Notes under the pieces: generated by a model
The model's database searches: none
What the model was told of the DNA's origin: nothing
Seen by the model: the letters and a program-made list of their open reading frames with translations, nothing else
Program-made: the position numbers and the translations under genes
In this document: positions 1 through 5,989 of the stretch, piece after piece
How the letters are laid out: the number at the start of each line of letters is the position of its first letter
Numbering within the stretch: position 1 is the stretch's first letter
Assembly: GCA_031280705.1 (NCBI GenBank)
Contig: JAITGJ010000154.1
Span: 1-31,433 of the forward strand
Reading direction: 5' to 3'
Origin: Spirochaetaceae bacterium
GTDB lineage: Bacteria; Spirochaetota; Spirochaetia; Treponematales; Breznakiellaceae
DNA: 31,433 nt

Positions 1-119
1 TCTGTCTATAATGTAGACACATTATAGACAGACTTCCTTGAAAACCGCATTTTCGCAGCCTTTAGGCGAGAAAATGCAAGGTCTGTCCATAAAGTAACCG
101 ACTTTATGGACAGACACTA
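1..119 (-). repeat. Double-hairpin element, copy 1 (full length, reverse orientation)
   Basis: Two perfect inverted repeats flank a conserved spacer. Hairpin B has a 14-bp stem, 1-14 with 19-32, and a 4-nt loop. Hairpin A has a 15-bp stem, 81-95 with 101-115, and loop AACCG, which reads CGGTT on the other strand. The spacer at 33-80 contains a smaller 8-bp inverted repeat. Read on the minus strand, the order A, spacer, B matches the copy at 4842-4927. The solitary hairpins at 8788-8840 and 17323-17362 match A and B. The left boundary may lie outside the window. Confidence 0.85.
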
Positions 120-596
120 ATTATGCGAATCAGCCAGAATAATTTTGTAGCCGGTGAAAATATCGATCATGAGAAAGCGCGTAATGGTCAATTTCCAGCC
201 GATGCGGGGCGTTATATGAATCAGGGTATCTTTCGCGGCGGGCGGAAGCGTGCCTGTGCCAAAATAGTGCATAAAATCACAGCCGCTCCCGATGCCCAGA
301 TACGGCCCGTCCAGCCCGCTTCCCAGCGGGTAGTAATTGACAAACAACGATATGCTGACAGAAGTGCAATACACGTTCTCCATGCCGGTCAAGAAGGTCA
401 TGTGTCCCAGAATTCCCTTTATCGACAGCCGCCCCGGCAGTTTCTGCTCGTGGCAGAATCCCAGGCCCCAGCCATGATTGCGGAAACCTGAAAACGCATA
501 GGACAAATCAAGCGTTTGTATATACGGCCTGTTCCGTTCCGCGTGAAGAACGGAGACGAACAACAAAAACAGTAAAAACAACGCGGCCCGTTTCAT
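117..596 (-). CDS. Small predicted outer-membrane beta-barrel protein
   Basis: This 159-residue exported protein has a basic N-terminus followed by a hydrophobic stretch and a signal-peptidase-like VLHA site, giving a mature protein from about residue 20. The rest alternates polar and hydrophobic residues with many aromatics and glycines, including a YLGIGSG segment near residue 100 and an aromatic C-terminal strand, as expected of small outer-membrane barrels of the DUF3575/OMP type. That family placement is inference from pattern. Its ATG overlaps the stop of the upstream TPR gene (ATGA), so the two are probably translationally coupled. The final Asn codon and stop lie in the flank of the double-hairpin element, so the C-terminus may have been altered by that element. 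Confidence 0.7.
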   Translation of the reverse strand: MKRAALFLLFLLFVSVLHAERNRPYIQTLDLSYAFSGFRNHGWGLGFCHEQKLPGRLSIKGILGHMTFLTGMENVYCTSVSISLFVNYYPLGSGLDGPYLGIGSGCDFMHYFGTGTLPPAAKDTLIHITPRIGWKLTITRFLMIDIFTGYKIILADSHN

Positions 597-1288
597 TTGA
601 CCAAAAGACCGATAAACATATTGCCGGGATAAATAGCGCCTGCCCGCTCATGCCAGACCCGCGCCTCCCCGTCTTTGTTCTGTTTAAGGCAGGCCGCTTC
701 CAGCATCAGATACAGGTTAAAACGATCTTCATGTTCCAGCGCTTCAGGGTTTTCCCCGGCAAGTTCCGCAAGGAGCGCATAGCCCCGCCGCACATTACCG
801 AGCGGCCAGGGAGACGCGACAGAGGAAGCGGCGATCAGATAGCGGGCCGCAAAGTTGTCCGGGTCAAGGGCAAGCGCCTTTCCGGCGTTTTCCTCAATCC
901 TGCGGTAATTAGTAAAGCCCCAGGACCGGCGGACCTCGCACAAAAAAGCGATATTAGTTCCCAAAAGCCGGTATCCTTCCGGCGACGGGGCAATTTCCAG
1001 CGCGTCTTCCGCGCGGGCGATGCCCTGTTCAAAAAACGCGGCGGCTTCGCCGTTCCTGCCCGCGGCCCTGAACGCAAGCCCCATAAGGTACTCGGCGCGG
1101 GAAAGGGCGAGCGGAAGGGCCGCCCCGGTCAGTTCCTGTTCAAACGCTTCCTTTGTCCGGGAATATAAACGCATCAATTCCATGACGCCTATATGCTGAT
1201 TGTACACCGCGTCCCGGAACGCAGAGAACGGCGGCGGAAATGGTTCCGCGGATAAATACGCCGGCAGTAAAAACAAAATACAAAACAT
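593..1288 (-). CDS. Exported TPR-like repeat protein
   Basis: I chose the ATG at 1288 because it begins directly with a hydrophobic signal peptide (MFCILFLLPAYLSA, then EP). A longer frame reaches 1381 but would place about 31 non-signal residues in front. The mature protein, about 215 residues, is alpha-helical and rich in Ala, Leu and Glu. Helix-turn-helix units such as ENAGKALALDPDNFAARYL resemble tetratricopeptide repeats, suggesting a periplasmic protein-interaction scaffold. It overlaps the downstream outer-membrane gene by 4 nt. A candidate promoter lies at 1365-1392 and a 14-base poly-G run further upstream. No Shine-Dalgarno is obvious at this ATG, so the start is moderately certain. 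Confidence 0.7.
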   Translation of the reverse strand: MFCILFLLPAYLSAEPFPPPFSAFRDAVYNQHIGVMELMRLYSRTKEAFEQELTGAALPLALSRAEYLMGLAFRAAGRNGEAAAFFEQGIARAEDALEIAPSPEGYRLLGTNIAFLCEVRRSWGFTNYRRIEENAGKALALDPDNFAARYLIAASSVASPWPLGNVRRGYALLAELAGENPEALEHEDRFNLYLMLEAACLKQNKDGEARVWHERAGAIYPGNMFIGLLVK

Positions 1289-1364
1289 GGCGTTTTTTTT
1301 GTACGATTGCGGGAGGCATTGTACGCCGCCACAATGATTCGCCTGTTCTTTTTCACGGGACAAT

Positions 1365-1392
1365 ATTCTACCGGCGTTCATAAAAAGGTCAG
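1365..1392 (-). promoter_or_regulatory. Candidate sigma70 promoter for the TPR/outer-membrane pair
   Basis: On the minus strand CTGACC (1392-1387) is followed after 16 bp by TAGAAT (1370-1365). Transcription would start near 1358, about 70 nt before the chosen start of the TPR gene. The -35 is imperfect and the -10 is good. The poly-G run ends about 45 bp upstream of the -35. Confidence 0.4.
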
Positions 1393-1436
1393 ATATTTTT
1401 TGGCGCGGTTTCTTCCGGCAGGGGAAAGGGCCTTTG

Positions 1437-1450
1437 CCCCCCCCCCCCCC
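1437..1450. repeat. Homopolymeric C14 (G14 on the minus strand) tract
   Basis: Fourteen consecutive C residues lie between the lipoprotein stop at 1499 and the TPR gene, just upstream of a candidate promoter. In Treponema pallidum, poly-G runs upstream of tpr genes vary in length and change expression (established knowledge). A similar role here is inference. Confidence 0.9.
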
Positions 1451-1498
1451 GCGGAGCGTACGGCGTTCGGCGCGTTACCGGAAGCGTATGGACGGCGG

Positions 1499-1837
1499 CT
1501 ATTCATGCGGATCGCTCCTGACTACTTTCCCGGCGGCGGATATTTCCGTATCCCGGGGACCTGCGGCCCTTCCCGTAACCCACACAATATCGCGCACATC
1601 AACGGCCTCCGGAAATTCCCGCGCGGCCTTTTCCAGAAGGCGGATATAAACGTGCATATTCATGACATCTTTTTTCTGAAACCACGCATCCCGGACCGTA
1701 AAATGTACCTGCACTGTCCCAAGCACCGTTTCCTCTGGCGGCCCGGACATAACACGCCCGGTTATCGCGCAGGAAACAGTGAACAAAATACATACCCCCG
1801 CGGCGAGCGGGAGAAGCGGGAACCGCGGTGTGTTCAT
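1499..1837 (-). CDS. Small lipoprotein, tandem paralogue 1
   Basis: This 112-residue protein begins with a basic/hydrophobic signal and a relaxed spirochaete-type lipobox ending in TVSC, with the lipidated Cys near residue 23. The mature part shares blocks with the next gene at 1856-2194: VLGT, a central helix with H-Y/A-YI-LLE, the block AVDVRDIVWVTGRA, and a terminal KVVR. A GGAGG Shine-Dalgarno lies 7 nt upstream of the ATG. Only 18 nt separate it from its paralogue, so they form one transcription unit. It is probably anchored in a membrane facing the periplasm or surface. I do not recognise a named family. Confidence 0.75.
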   Translation of the reverse strand: MNTPRFPLLPLAAGVCILFTVSCAITGRVMSGPPEETVLGTVQVHFTVRDAWFQKKDVMNMHVYIRLLEKAAREFPEAVDVRDIVWVTGRAAGPRDTEISAAGKVVRSDPHE

Positions 1838-1855
1838 GCGCGTACCTCCACGGGC

Positions 1856-2194
1856 CTATTCGAGGCGCACCACTTTGGCGGTCGCGGAAACTTCCGTGTT
1901 CTGGCCGTCAACTGCCCGGCCCGTTACCCACACAATATCCCGCACGTCAACAGCGCCGGGATATTTTTGTCCCGCCGCTTCCAGCAGGCTGATGTAGGCG
2001 TGCGTATTAACGGCATCTTTCGCGCTTTCCAGAAAGAACAGGGAAGAACGCACCACAAAAACAGCCTGCGCCGTGCCCAGTACCGGTTCGTCTTTCGAGA
2101 GGGGCATATACTGCCCCGTGGACGCACAGGAAGATACCGCGCACGCGGCCGCTATCGTGATGACCGCCATAATGAACTTTATTCCGGTTTGCAT
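1856..2194 (-). CDS. Small lipoprotein, tandem paralogue 2
   Basis: The start at 2194 is fixed by a GAGGAG Shine-Dalgarno about 6 nt upstream; a longer in-frame extension to 2377 lacks signal-peptide character. The protein is 112 residues, the same length as its neighbour at 1499. It has a clear lipobox, VSSC, followed by ASTG. It shares the VLGTAQ, AYISLLEAAGQ and AVDVRDIVWVTGRA blocks with the neighbour, so the pair arose by tandem duplication. It is the first gene of the minus-strand envelope cluster and is divergent from the TetR gene at 2425, which makes it a candidate target of that regulator by position only. Confidence 0.75.
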   Translation of the reverse strand: MQTGIKFIMAVITIAAACAVSSCASTGQYMPLSKDEPVLGTAQAVFVVRSSLFFLESAKDAVNTHAYISLLEAAGQKYPGAVDVRDIVWVTGRAVDGQNTEVSATAKVVRLE

Positions 2195-2317
2195 ACAAAT
2201 CTCCTCAACAGTTTTTTTACGGCGAATGGTCTTAACCGCCCCGGTACGGCCGCCCGGCCGGTATCCGGAAAGACAGTCCCGGGCCGGTCCCAAACGGCCG
2301 GCTCCGCCAGCGCCCTC

Positions 2318-2346
2318 TTGACCCGTGTAACAACAAGTACTATCTT
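2318..2346 (+). promoter_or_regulatory. Candidate promoter of the TetR-family gene
   Basis: TTGACC at 2318-2323 is separated by 17 bp from TATCTT at 2341-2346, within the 230-bp divergent gap 2195-2424. The predicted start near 2353 leaves a leader of about 70 nt before the ATG at 2425. A short palindrome, TTTCCGGAAG, follows at about 2349-2358 and could be an operator. No convincing minus-strand promoter was found in the gap. Confidence 0.45.
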
Positions 2347-2424
2347 CTTTCCGGAAGGTCAATGTTTTTGCTTTCAAAATGGACAGACGGCGGCATCTGT
2401 AAAAAAAGTTACAAAAGAGGCATT

Positions 2425-3039
2425 ATGTCACAAAAATCAAACGCCCCAAGCCGGCAGGTCAGACGGACCCGCTCATGGATTTTCGATGCGCTGATGCTTC
2501 TTATGGAGGAAAAACCCTGGCACAAAATTACCGTTTCCGGCATTACCCAAAAAGCGGGTATCGCCCGGCAGACATTCTACCGGAACTACGGCAGCAAAGA
2601 GGACATCGCCATTGAATACCTCACAAATACGATGCATACAAGCCTGCTCAAGATAGAACAGGCCGCCCCAAAGAACGGACGAAACACGATTGTCTTTGAC
2701 TTTAATTATGCCTATATGCTAAAACACCGGGACCGCCTGAAAAAAATATTGTCCGTTCCCCAAATCGAAAATTATATCTTTGGTGAAACACAAAAATTGC
2801 CCTTTGAACTGCTCGAACAGTACCGGGATTCTCTTTCGCCCGATGAATATCTGACCGCCCGCTATACCCTCTGTTACGGGATAACCGGGATGCTTCGGTC
2901 TTTTCTGGACTGGTTTATGAACGATATGCCCCTCCCCGTGCGCCGTATGATACCCCTGCTCAACGCCATGGCCGTCCACAATACGGAAACATTTCGTAAC
3001 ATTCCACATATCCAGATCCATATTCATGAGGGACCGTAA
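2425..3039 (+). CDS. TetR/AcrR-family transcriptional regulator
   Basis: This is a 204-residue one-component regulator. An N-terminal basic segment leads into the TetR helix-turn-helix at about residues 17-65, containing WHKITVSGITQKAGIARQT then FYRNYGSKEDI, the usual TetR signature. The C-terminal half is a helical ligand/dimerisation domain resembling the TetR_C_8 (DhaS-like) type. I start at 2425, where AGAGG lies about 5 nt before the ATG; the frame is open to 2362 but has no ribosome-binding site there. It is divergent from the lipoprotein cluster. Ligand and targets cannot be told from sequence. Confidence 0.85.
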   Translation: MSQKSNAPSRQVRRTRSWIFDALMLLMEEKPWHKITVSGITQKAGIARQTFYRNYGSKEDIAIEYLTNTMHTSLLKIEQAAPKNGRNTIVFDFNYAYMLKHRDRLKKILSVPQIENYIFGETQKLPFELLEQYRDSLSPDEYLTARYTLCYGITGMLRSFLDWFMNDMPLPVRRMIPLLNAMAVHNTETFRNIPHIQIHIHEGP

Positions 3040-3095
3040 TATGCCGTTCGTCCAAAACCATACCCGGCCGGCGCACCGTTTATACACGGGGAGCG

Positions 3096-3131
3096 GGAGG
3101 CGTTTAATAATATGCGTTATTAAACGCCTCC
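3096..3131 (+). terminator. 15-bp perfect hairpin between the TetR gene and dus
   Basis: The stem is 3096-3110 with 3117-3131 and the loop is TATGCG. It lies 57 nt after the TetR stop and ends 8 nt before the dus ATG. No T-run follows, so it is a weak intrinsic terminator. The dus ATG has no recognisable Shine-Dalgarno, so the hairpin might instead influence dus translation. Confidence 0.5.
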
Positions 3132-3139
3132 GGTAGATC

Positions 3140-4216
3140 ATGCCGCTGTATCATCCGGTAACGCTGGGCGCCCTCACCCTGCCGGGAAATATTTTTCTCG
3201 CCCCGGTGGCGGGCTGGACGGACCGCGCCTTCAGATCAATCTGTGCGGAATATGGCGCGGATTTTTCCTTTACGGAACTCGCTTCCTCGGAGGCCATCGT
3301 CCGGGGACCGGAGGACCCGCGCCAATCAAAAACCGGTGCACTGATGCGCCGGGGACCGGAGGAACGGCGCTACGCCATTCAGCTTTTTGGAAGCGGCGCG
3401 GATACGATGTATCGCGCCGCGCTCCGCCTTGCGCCCTTTGCCCCCGATGCGATAGACATTAACGCCGGATGCCCGGTACCCAAAGTTGTGCGAAACGGCG
3501 CGGGGTGCGCCCTGCTTAACAACATTCCGCTCCTCGCGCGGATCGTTTCGGCTGTGGTAAAGGCGTCGGAAGAAGCGCTGGGCGGCATCCCCGTAACGGT
3601 AAAAATCCGGTCCGGCTGGGACAATGCCTCCATCAATTACCGGGAATCGGCGCGGGCCGCACAGGAAGCCGGCGCGGCCCTTGTTACCCTCCACCCCCGC
3701 ACCCGCGCCCAGTATTACGCGGGAAAAAGCGACTGGTCCCACATCGCGGACCTTGCGGGCCGGCTCGACATTCCCGTTGCCGGTTCAGGGGATCTGTTTT
3801 CCGCGGAAGACGCGAAACGGATGCTCACGGAGACCCGCTCCGCGGCGGTTATGTTTGCCCGGGGCGCAGAAGGAAACCCATTTATTTTCGCGGAAACCCG
3901 TGCGCTCCTCACGGGAACGGCGTGGACGCCGCCCGCGCCCGGCGAACATATTGCCGCCGCGTTTCGCCATCTGGAAATCCTTGCCGGCGATATAGGCGAA
4001 TATGCTGCCGCGCGGGAAATGCGAAAACAGTTCGCCGCGTACACAAAAGGTATTCCCGGCGGCGCGAAGGCGCGGAGCCTTCTTGTGCGCGCGTCCTCGG
4101 CGGCGGAATTCCGCGCGGCGCTTTCCGCCCTTCCCCTGCGGGAAGCAGGCGAGTCTCTCAGGGAAGGCTTGACAGGAACCGGAACAGCGCGTAAGCTGAA
4201 GTCATTTGATACATAA
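3140..4216 (+). CDS. dus: tRNA-dihydrouridine synthase
   Basis: This 358-residue FMN enzyme would reduce uridine to dihydrouridine in tRNA D-loops using NADPH. Family motifs run in order: the FMN-binding start FLAPVAGWTDRAFR (about residues 19-32), TELASSEAI, the catalytic-Cys segment INAGCPVPKV followed by GAGCALL, VKIRSGWD, LHPRTRAQYYAGKSDWSHI, the phosphate-binding VAGSGDLF, and MFARGAEGNPFIF. The length is normal for the DusB-like group. The chosen ATG gives the expected N-terminus (PLYHPVTLGALTLPGNIF) but lacks a Shine-Dalgarno and sits 8 nt after a strong hairpin. The DUF1048 gene follows after 64 nt. Confidence 0.93.
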   Translation: MPLYHPVTLGALTLPGNIFLAPVAGWTDRAFRSICAEYGADFSFTELASSEAIVRGPEDPRQSKTGALMRRGPEERRYAIQLFGSGADTMYRAALRLAPFAPDAIDINAGCPVPKVVRNGAGCALLNNIPLLARIVSAVVKASEEALGGIPVTVKIRSGWDNASINYRESARAAQEAGAALVTLHPRTRAQYYAGKSDWSHIADLAGRLDIPVAGSGDLFSAEDAKRMLTETRSAAVMFARGAEGNPFIFAETRALLTGTAWTPPAPGEHIAAAFRHLEILAGDIGEYAAAREMRKQFAAYTKGIPGGAKARSLLVRASSAAEFRAALSALPLREAGESLREGLTGTGTARKLKSFDT

Positions 4217-4280
4217 GTTATTAGGCGGTTCCCGCATAAACCAATATGATGTCTGCAAAAAAAGTCCGGAGGGCATAGAC

Positions 4281-4643
4281 ATGGAAAGAATGATCAAGTC
4301 CTTACAAAAAATGATGCGGGAAAAGGCCGAGTACAAGGCAAACCGTGCATTGATGGATTCCCTGCCGGATGATTACCGGTTTGTTTTTCTGGAAATAGAA
4401 AAATATATGTTCAGCATTGCGGTTGATGAGTCCGTCATGCCGGTTTTAATGAATACGCTGGAATCATTTGCCGTTGCCTCTTCGGACGGACGCTCCGTGC
4501 TTTCCATTACCGGAGAAGACGCCGGTATGTTTTGTGATAATCTGATAAAAAATTTCCGGGTAAACACCTGGCCGGGCAGGCAGCGTGAAAAATTAAACCA
4601 GGCCATACGAAAAAAATTCATGGCACACCGGGAGAAACACTGA
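4281..4643 (+). CDS. DUF1048-family protein
   Basis: This 120-residue soluble helical protein matches the DUF1048 pattern as I know it: a charged N-terminal helix, the block LPDDYRFVFLEIEKYMF, a central helix with short acidic loops, then SITGEDAGMFCDNLIKNF and a closing WPGRQREKLNQAIRKKF. The start at 4281 has a GGAGGG Shine-Dalgarno about 9 nt upstream; the longer frame from 4206 overlaps dus and is less likely. DUF1048 proteins are often near PadR-type regulators, but none is present here. Function is unknown. It lies downstream of dus on the same strand and may be cotranscribed. Confidence 0.8.
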   Translation: MERMIKSLQKMMREKAEYKANRALMDSLPDDYRFVFLEIEKYMFSIAVDESVMPVLMNTLESFAVASSDGRSVLSITGEDAGMFCDNLIKNFRVNTWPGRQREKLNQAIRKKFMAHREKH

Positions 4644-4841
4644 TGCATGAGAATTGTCTGATAATCGCCGGATTATTAAACAAGCTCAGTCAATCAAGCA
4701 TTCGCCATACAGGGCATACATGACGCAGAAAATACACAAAAAACGATGATGAGCGCGCCGCGCCCGTCCTGCCGTCCCAGAATGCGTTTCCGGTATGCGC
4801 GGACAGTCCGTTCAAGCGCGGCGGCGCTTCCCCGGGTTTGG
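4644..4841. other. Intergenic stretch with no supported gene
   Basis: No convincing reading frame was found. A 64-codon minus-strand frame (4694-4888) takes its first 16 or so codons from the repeat element that follows, so it is probably spurious. A short inverted repeat, GATAATC then GATTATT, lies at about 4659-4677, just after the DUF1048 stop, and may act as a weak terminator. Confidence 0.4.
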
Positions 4842-4927
4842 TTAGTGTCTGCCCATAAAGCCGGTTGGTTTATGGGCAGACCTTGCATTTTCTTACCTAA
4901 ACGCTGCGAAACCTGCGTTTTTTAGGA
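4842..4927 (+). repeat. Double-hairpin element, copy 2 (hairpin A plus spacer)
   Basis: Hairpin A spans 4847-4881 with loop CGGTT, identical to the loops of copies 1 and 3. Its stem differs from copy 1 by paired changes that keep base pairing (T-A to C-G at stem position 6 and again at the loop-closing pair), and has one G-G mismatch. The spacer at 4882-4927 keeps CTTGCATTTTCT, CCTAAA and GCTGCGAAA from copy 1. Hairpin B is absent. Confidence 0.85.
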
Positions 4928-4972
4928 GTGCCATTTGGCCTGATTTTTTTTGAAAAATATTGTAAAAAAGAC

Positions 4973-5001
4973 TTGACAAAAACAAAAATTTAGTGGATAC
5001 T
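4973..5001 (+). promoter_or_regulatory. Sigma70-type promoter P1 in the decayed locus
   Basis: TTGACA at 4973-4978 is followed after 17 bp by GATACT at 4996-5001, in a strongly AT-rich stretch. A 6-bp inverted repeat, GGGTAA then TTACCC (5011-5025), follows the predicted start. No intact gene lies downstream, only the beta-helix remnant. Confidence 0.6.
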
Positions 5002-5027
5002 AAAAACAGTGGGTAAAAATTACCCGC

Positions 5028-5056
5028 TTGACAAAAAGGAGATTTTCTGATAAAAT
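5028..5056 (+). promoter_or_regulatory. Sigma70-type promoter P2 in the decayed locus
   Basis: TTGACA at 5028-5033 is separated by exactly 17 bp from TAAAAT at 5051-5056, close to consensus. The same stretch contains AAGGAG and an ATG at 5055, but that frame closes after seven codons. The signal is therefore a promoter or the ruined start of a gene. Confidence 0.6.
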
Positions 5057-5372
5057 GAAACAGCAAACAGTACTATAATCTTTTGATTATTACCAATGTA
5101 ATAACCTTAATTTTTTTAGTGATAATTTCGTTACGGTATCAAGTTCCGCAAAAAGTATTAAATAGATTCGAAATAATAAATATTCAAAATCAAAATACTT
5201 ATATTAATTATAGGCAAATGGCTATACATTCGCTTCGGCTGGGTCAGTCGCTGCGGCAACTGCGTGCCGGCGCTCCTTCCCACGCCTCATTGCGGCGCAT
5301 CTGAGCGGTACGCAAACCTATGGTTTGCTTCGTTGTGCCGTCCAAACACCGTAAACAGCCGGAACGGTAACG
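5057..5372. other. AT-rich to GC-rich intergenic stretch without an intact gene
   Basis: Bases 5060-5220 are far more AT-rich than the rest of the window, and composition changes abruptly at about 5228. A 73-codon plus frame (5083-5304) crosses the change; its N-terminal part is hydrophobic and the rest is low-complexity Arg/Leu/Ser, so I do not call it a gene. A 7-bp hairpin GCAAACC/GGTTTGC lies at about 5311-5327. This looks like the 5' part of the decayed surface-protein locus. Confidence 0.4.
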
Positions 5373-5695
5373 GTGAAGAGATCGTTGGTTAAGATCAATG
5401 CGAGCGGAAAACTTACCCTGAGAAACGGCGCGGTACTCCCGAACAATAGGCGGGATGACGCCTCTGGCGGCACAGTAGATAACGCCGGGACGTTTACTAT
5501 AGGGAGGCGGAACAATTACCGGGACCCAGGCGGCGGAGTGCATAACACCGGAATGTTTACAATACGGCCGGCACAATGCCGGGTAACATTGCAGCATCCA
5601 CGCCGGGAGGCGCCGCCAAGGGTACGGGCGTATGCCGGTAACGCCGCGTTTCAGAATACGGCGGTGAACGGCGGCGCATCACTGTACCGTGCGAG
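5373..5695 (+). pseudogene. Decayed fragment of a beta-helix repeat surface protein
   Basis: In the frame from 5373 the translation reads KINASGKLTLRNGAVLPNN, then SGGTVDNAGTFTIG, then GGGVHNTGMFTI. These resemble the LTLRNGAVIxNN / GGGVxVxxGTFTMxGGTISGNTA repeats of very large right-handed beta-helix surface proteins in gut treponemes and other anaerobes. After about 5565 the repeat moves to another frame (TMPGNIAAS), then back to AYAGNAAFQNTAVNGGASLY, showing frameshifts. No signal peptide, start or anchor remains. It is read as a pseudogene fragment, possibly once driven by promoters P1 and P2 at 4973-5056. Confidence 0.6.
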
Positions 5696-5696
5696 G

Positions 5697-5880
5697 AAGC
5701 CTGCCCAAGTTTCATCAAGCCGTTGCACGGCTTGATGAAACTTGGGCTTGGCTTTTGCGCTTCACGCAAAAGCCCGCATCCGCTCGTAAGCTCAAGCCGC
5801 GCAACGGCTGAGCAGCCCCCGGCAATGCCCGTGGGTTTTGCCTCCGGTGAAACCCCGCGGCCGTTCGCGGGCTTGGGCCT
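5697..5880. repeat. Hairpin-rich repeat, second family (copy 1)
   Basis: The stretch carries consecutive inverted repeats: a perfect 20-bp stem 5703-5722 with 5728-5747; a 10-bp stem 5750-5759 with 5765-5774 (GGCTTTTGCG arm); and a third unit GGGTTTTGCC/GGTGAAACCC around 5833-5855. The motifs GCCTGCCCAAG, CTTGGGCTTGG and GGGTTTTGCCTCCGG recur at 31176-31240 with the same hairpin order but different arm sequences. It lies between the surface-protein remnant and the parC-like gene. Its role is unknown; a REP- or MITE-like element is the simplest reading. Confidence 0.7.
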
Positions 5881-5989
5881 GGTTTTTCTGTAGTTGACAG
5901 TACAGGGCGGATTTTGTACCCTTGTTAAAGAAAACGGCGCCGGTAATGATGGCCTCAGGCCCGCCCCACGGTGTCAATCAAGGGAAAAA

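Noticed and set aside
2333..2362. Minus-strand promoter for the lipoprotein pair (TTGACC at 2362-2357)
   Set aside because: At 16 to 18 bp spacing the -10 candidates are GTACTT, TACTTG or ACTTGT, all poor, so no promoter is called.
1307..2494. Plus-strand open frame of 395 codons across the lipoprotein genes
   Set aside because: It runs antisense through two lipoprotein genes with Shine-Dalgarno sites and paralogous conservation. The translation is Arg/Pro/Gly-rich with no domain, and its openness is a GC-rich antisense artefact.
4694..4888. 64-codon minus-strand frame next to the repeat
   Set aside because: Its first codons come from hairpin A and the remainder has no family or ribosome-binding site.
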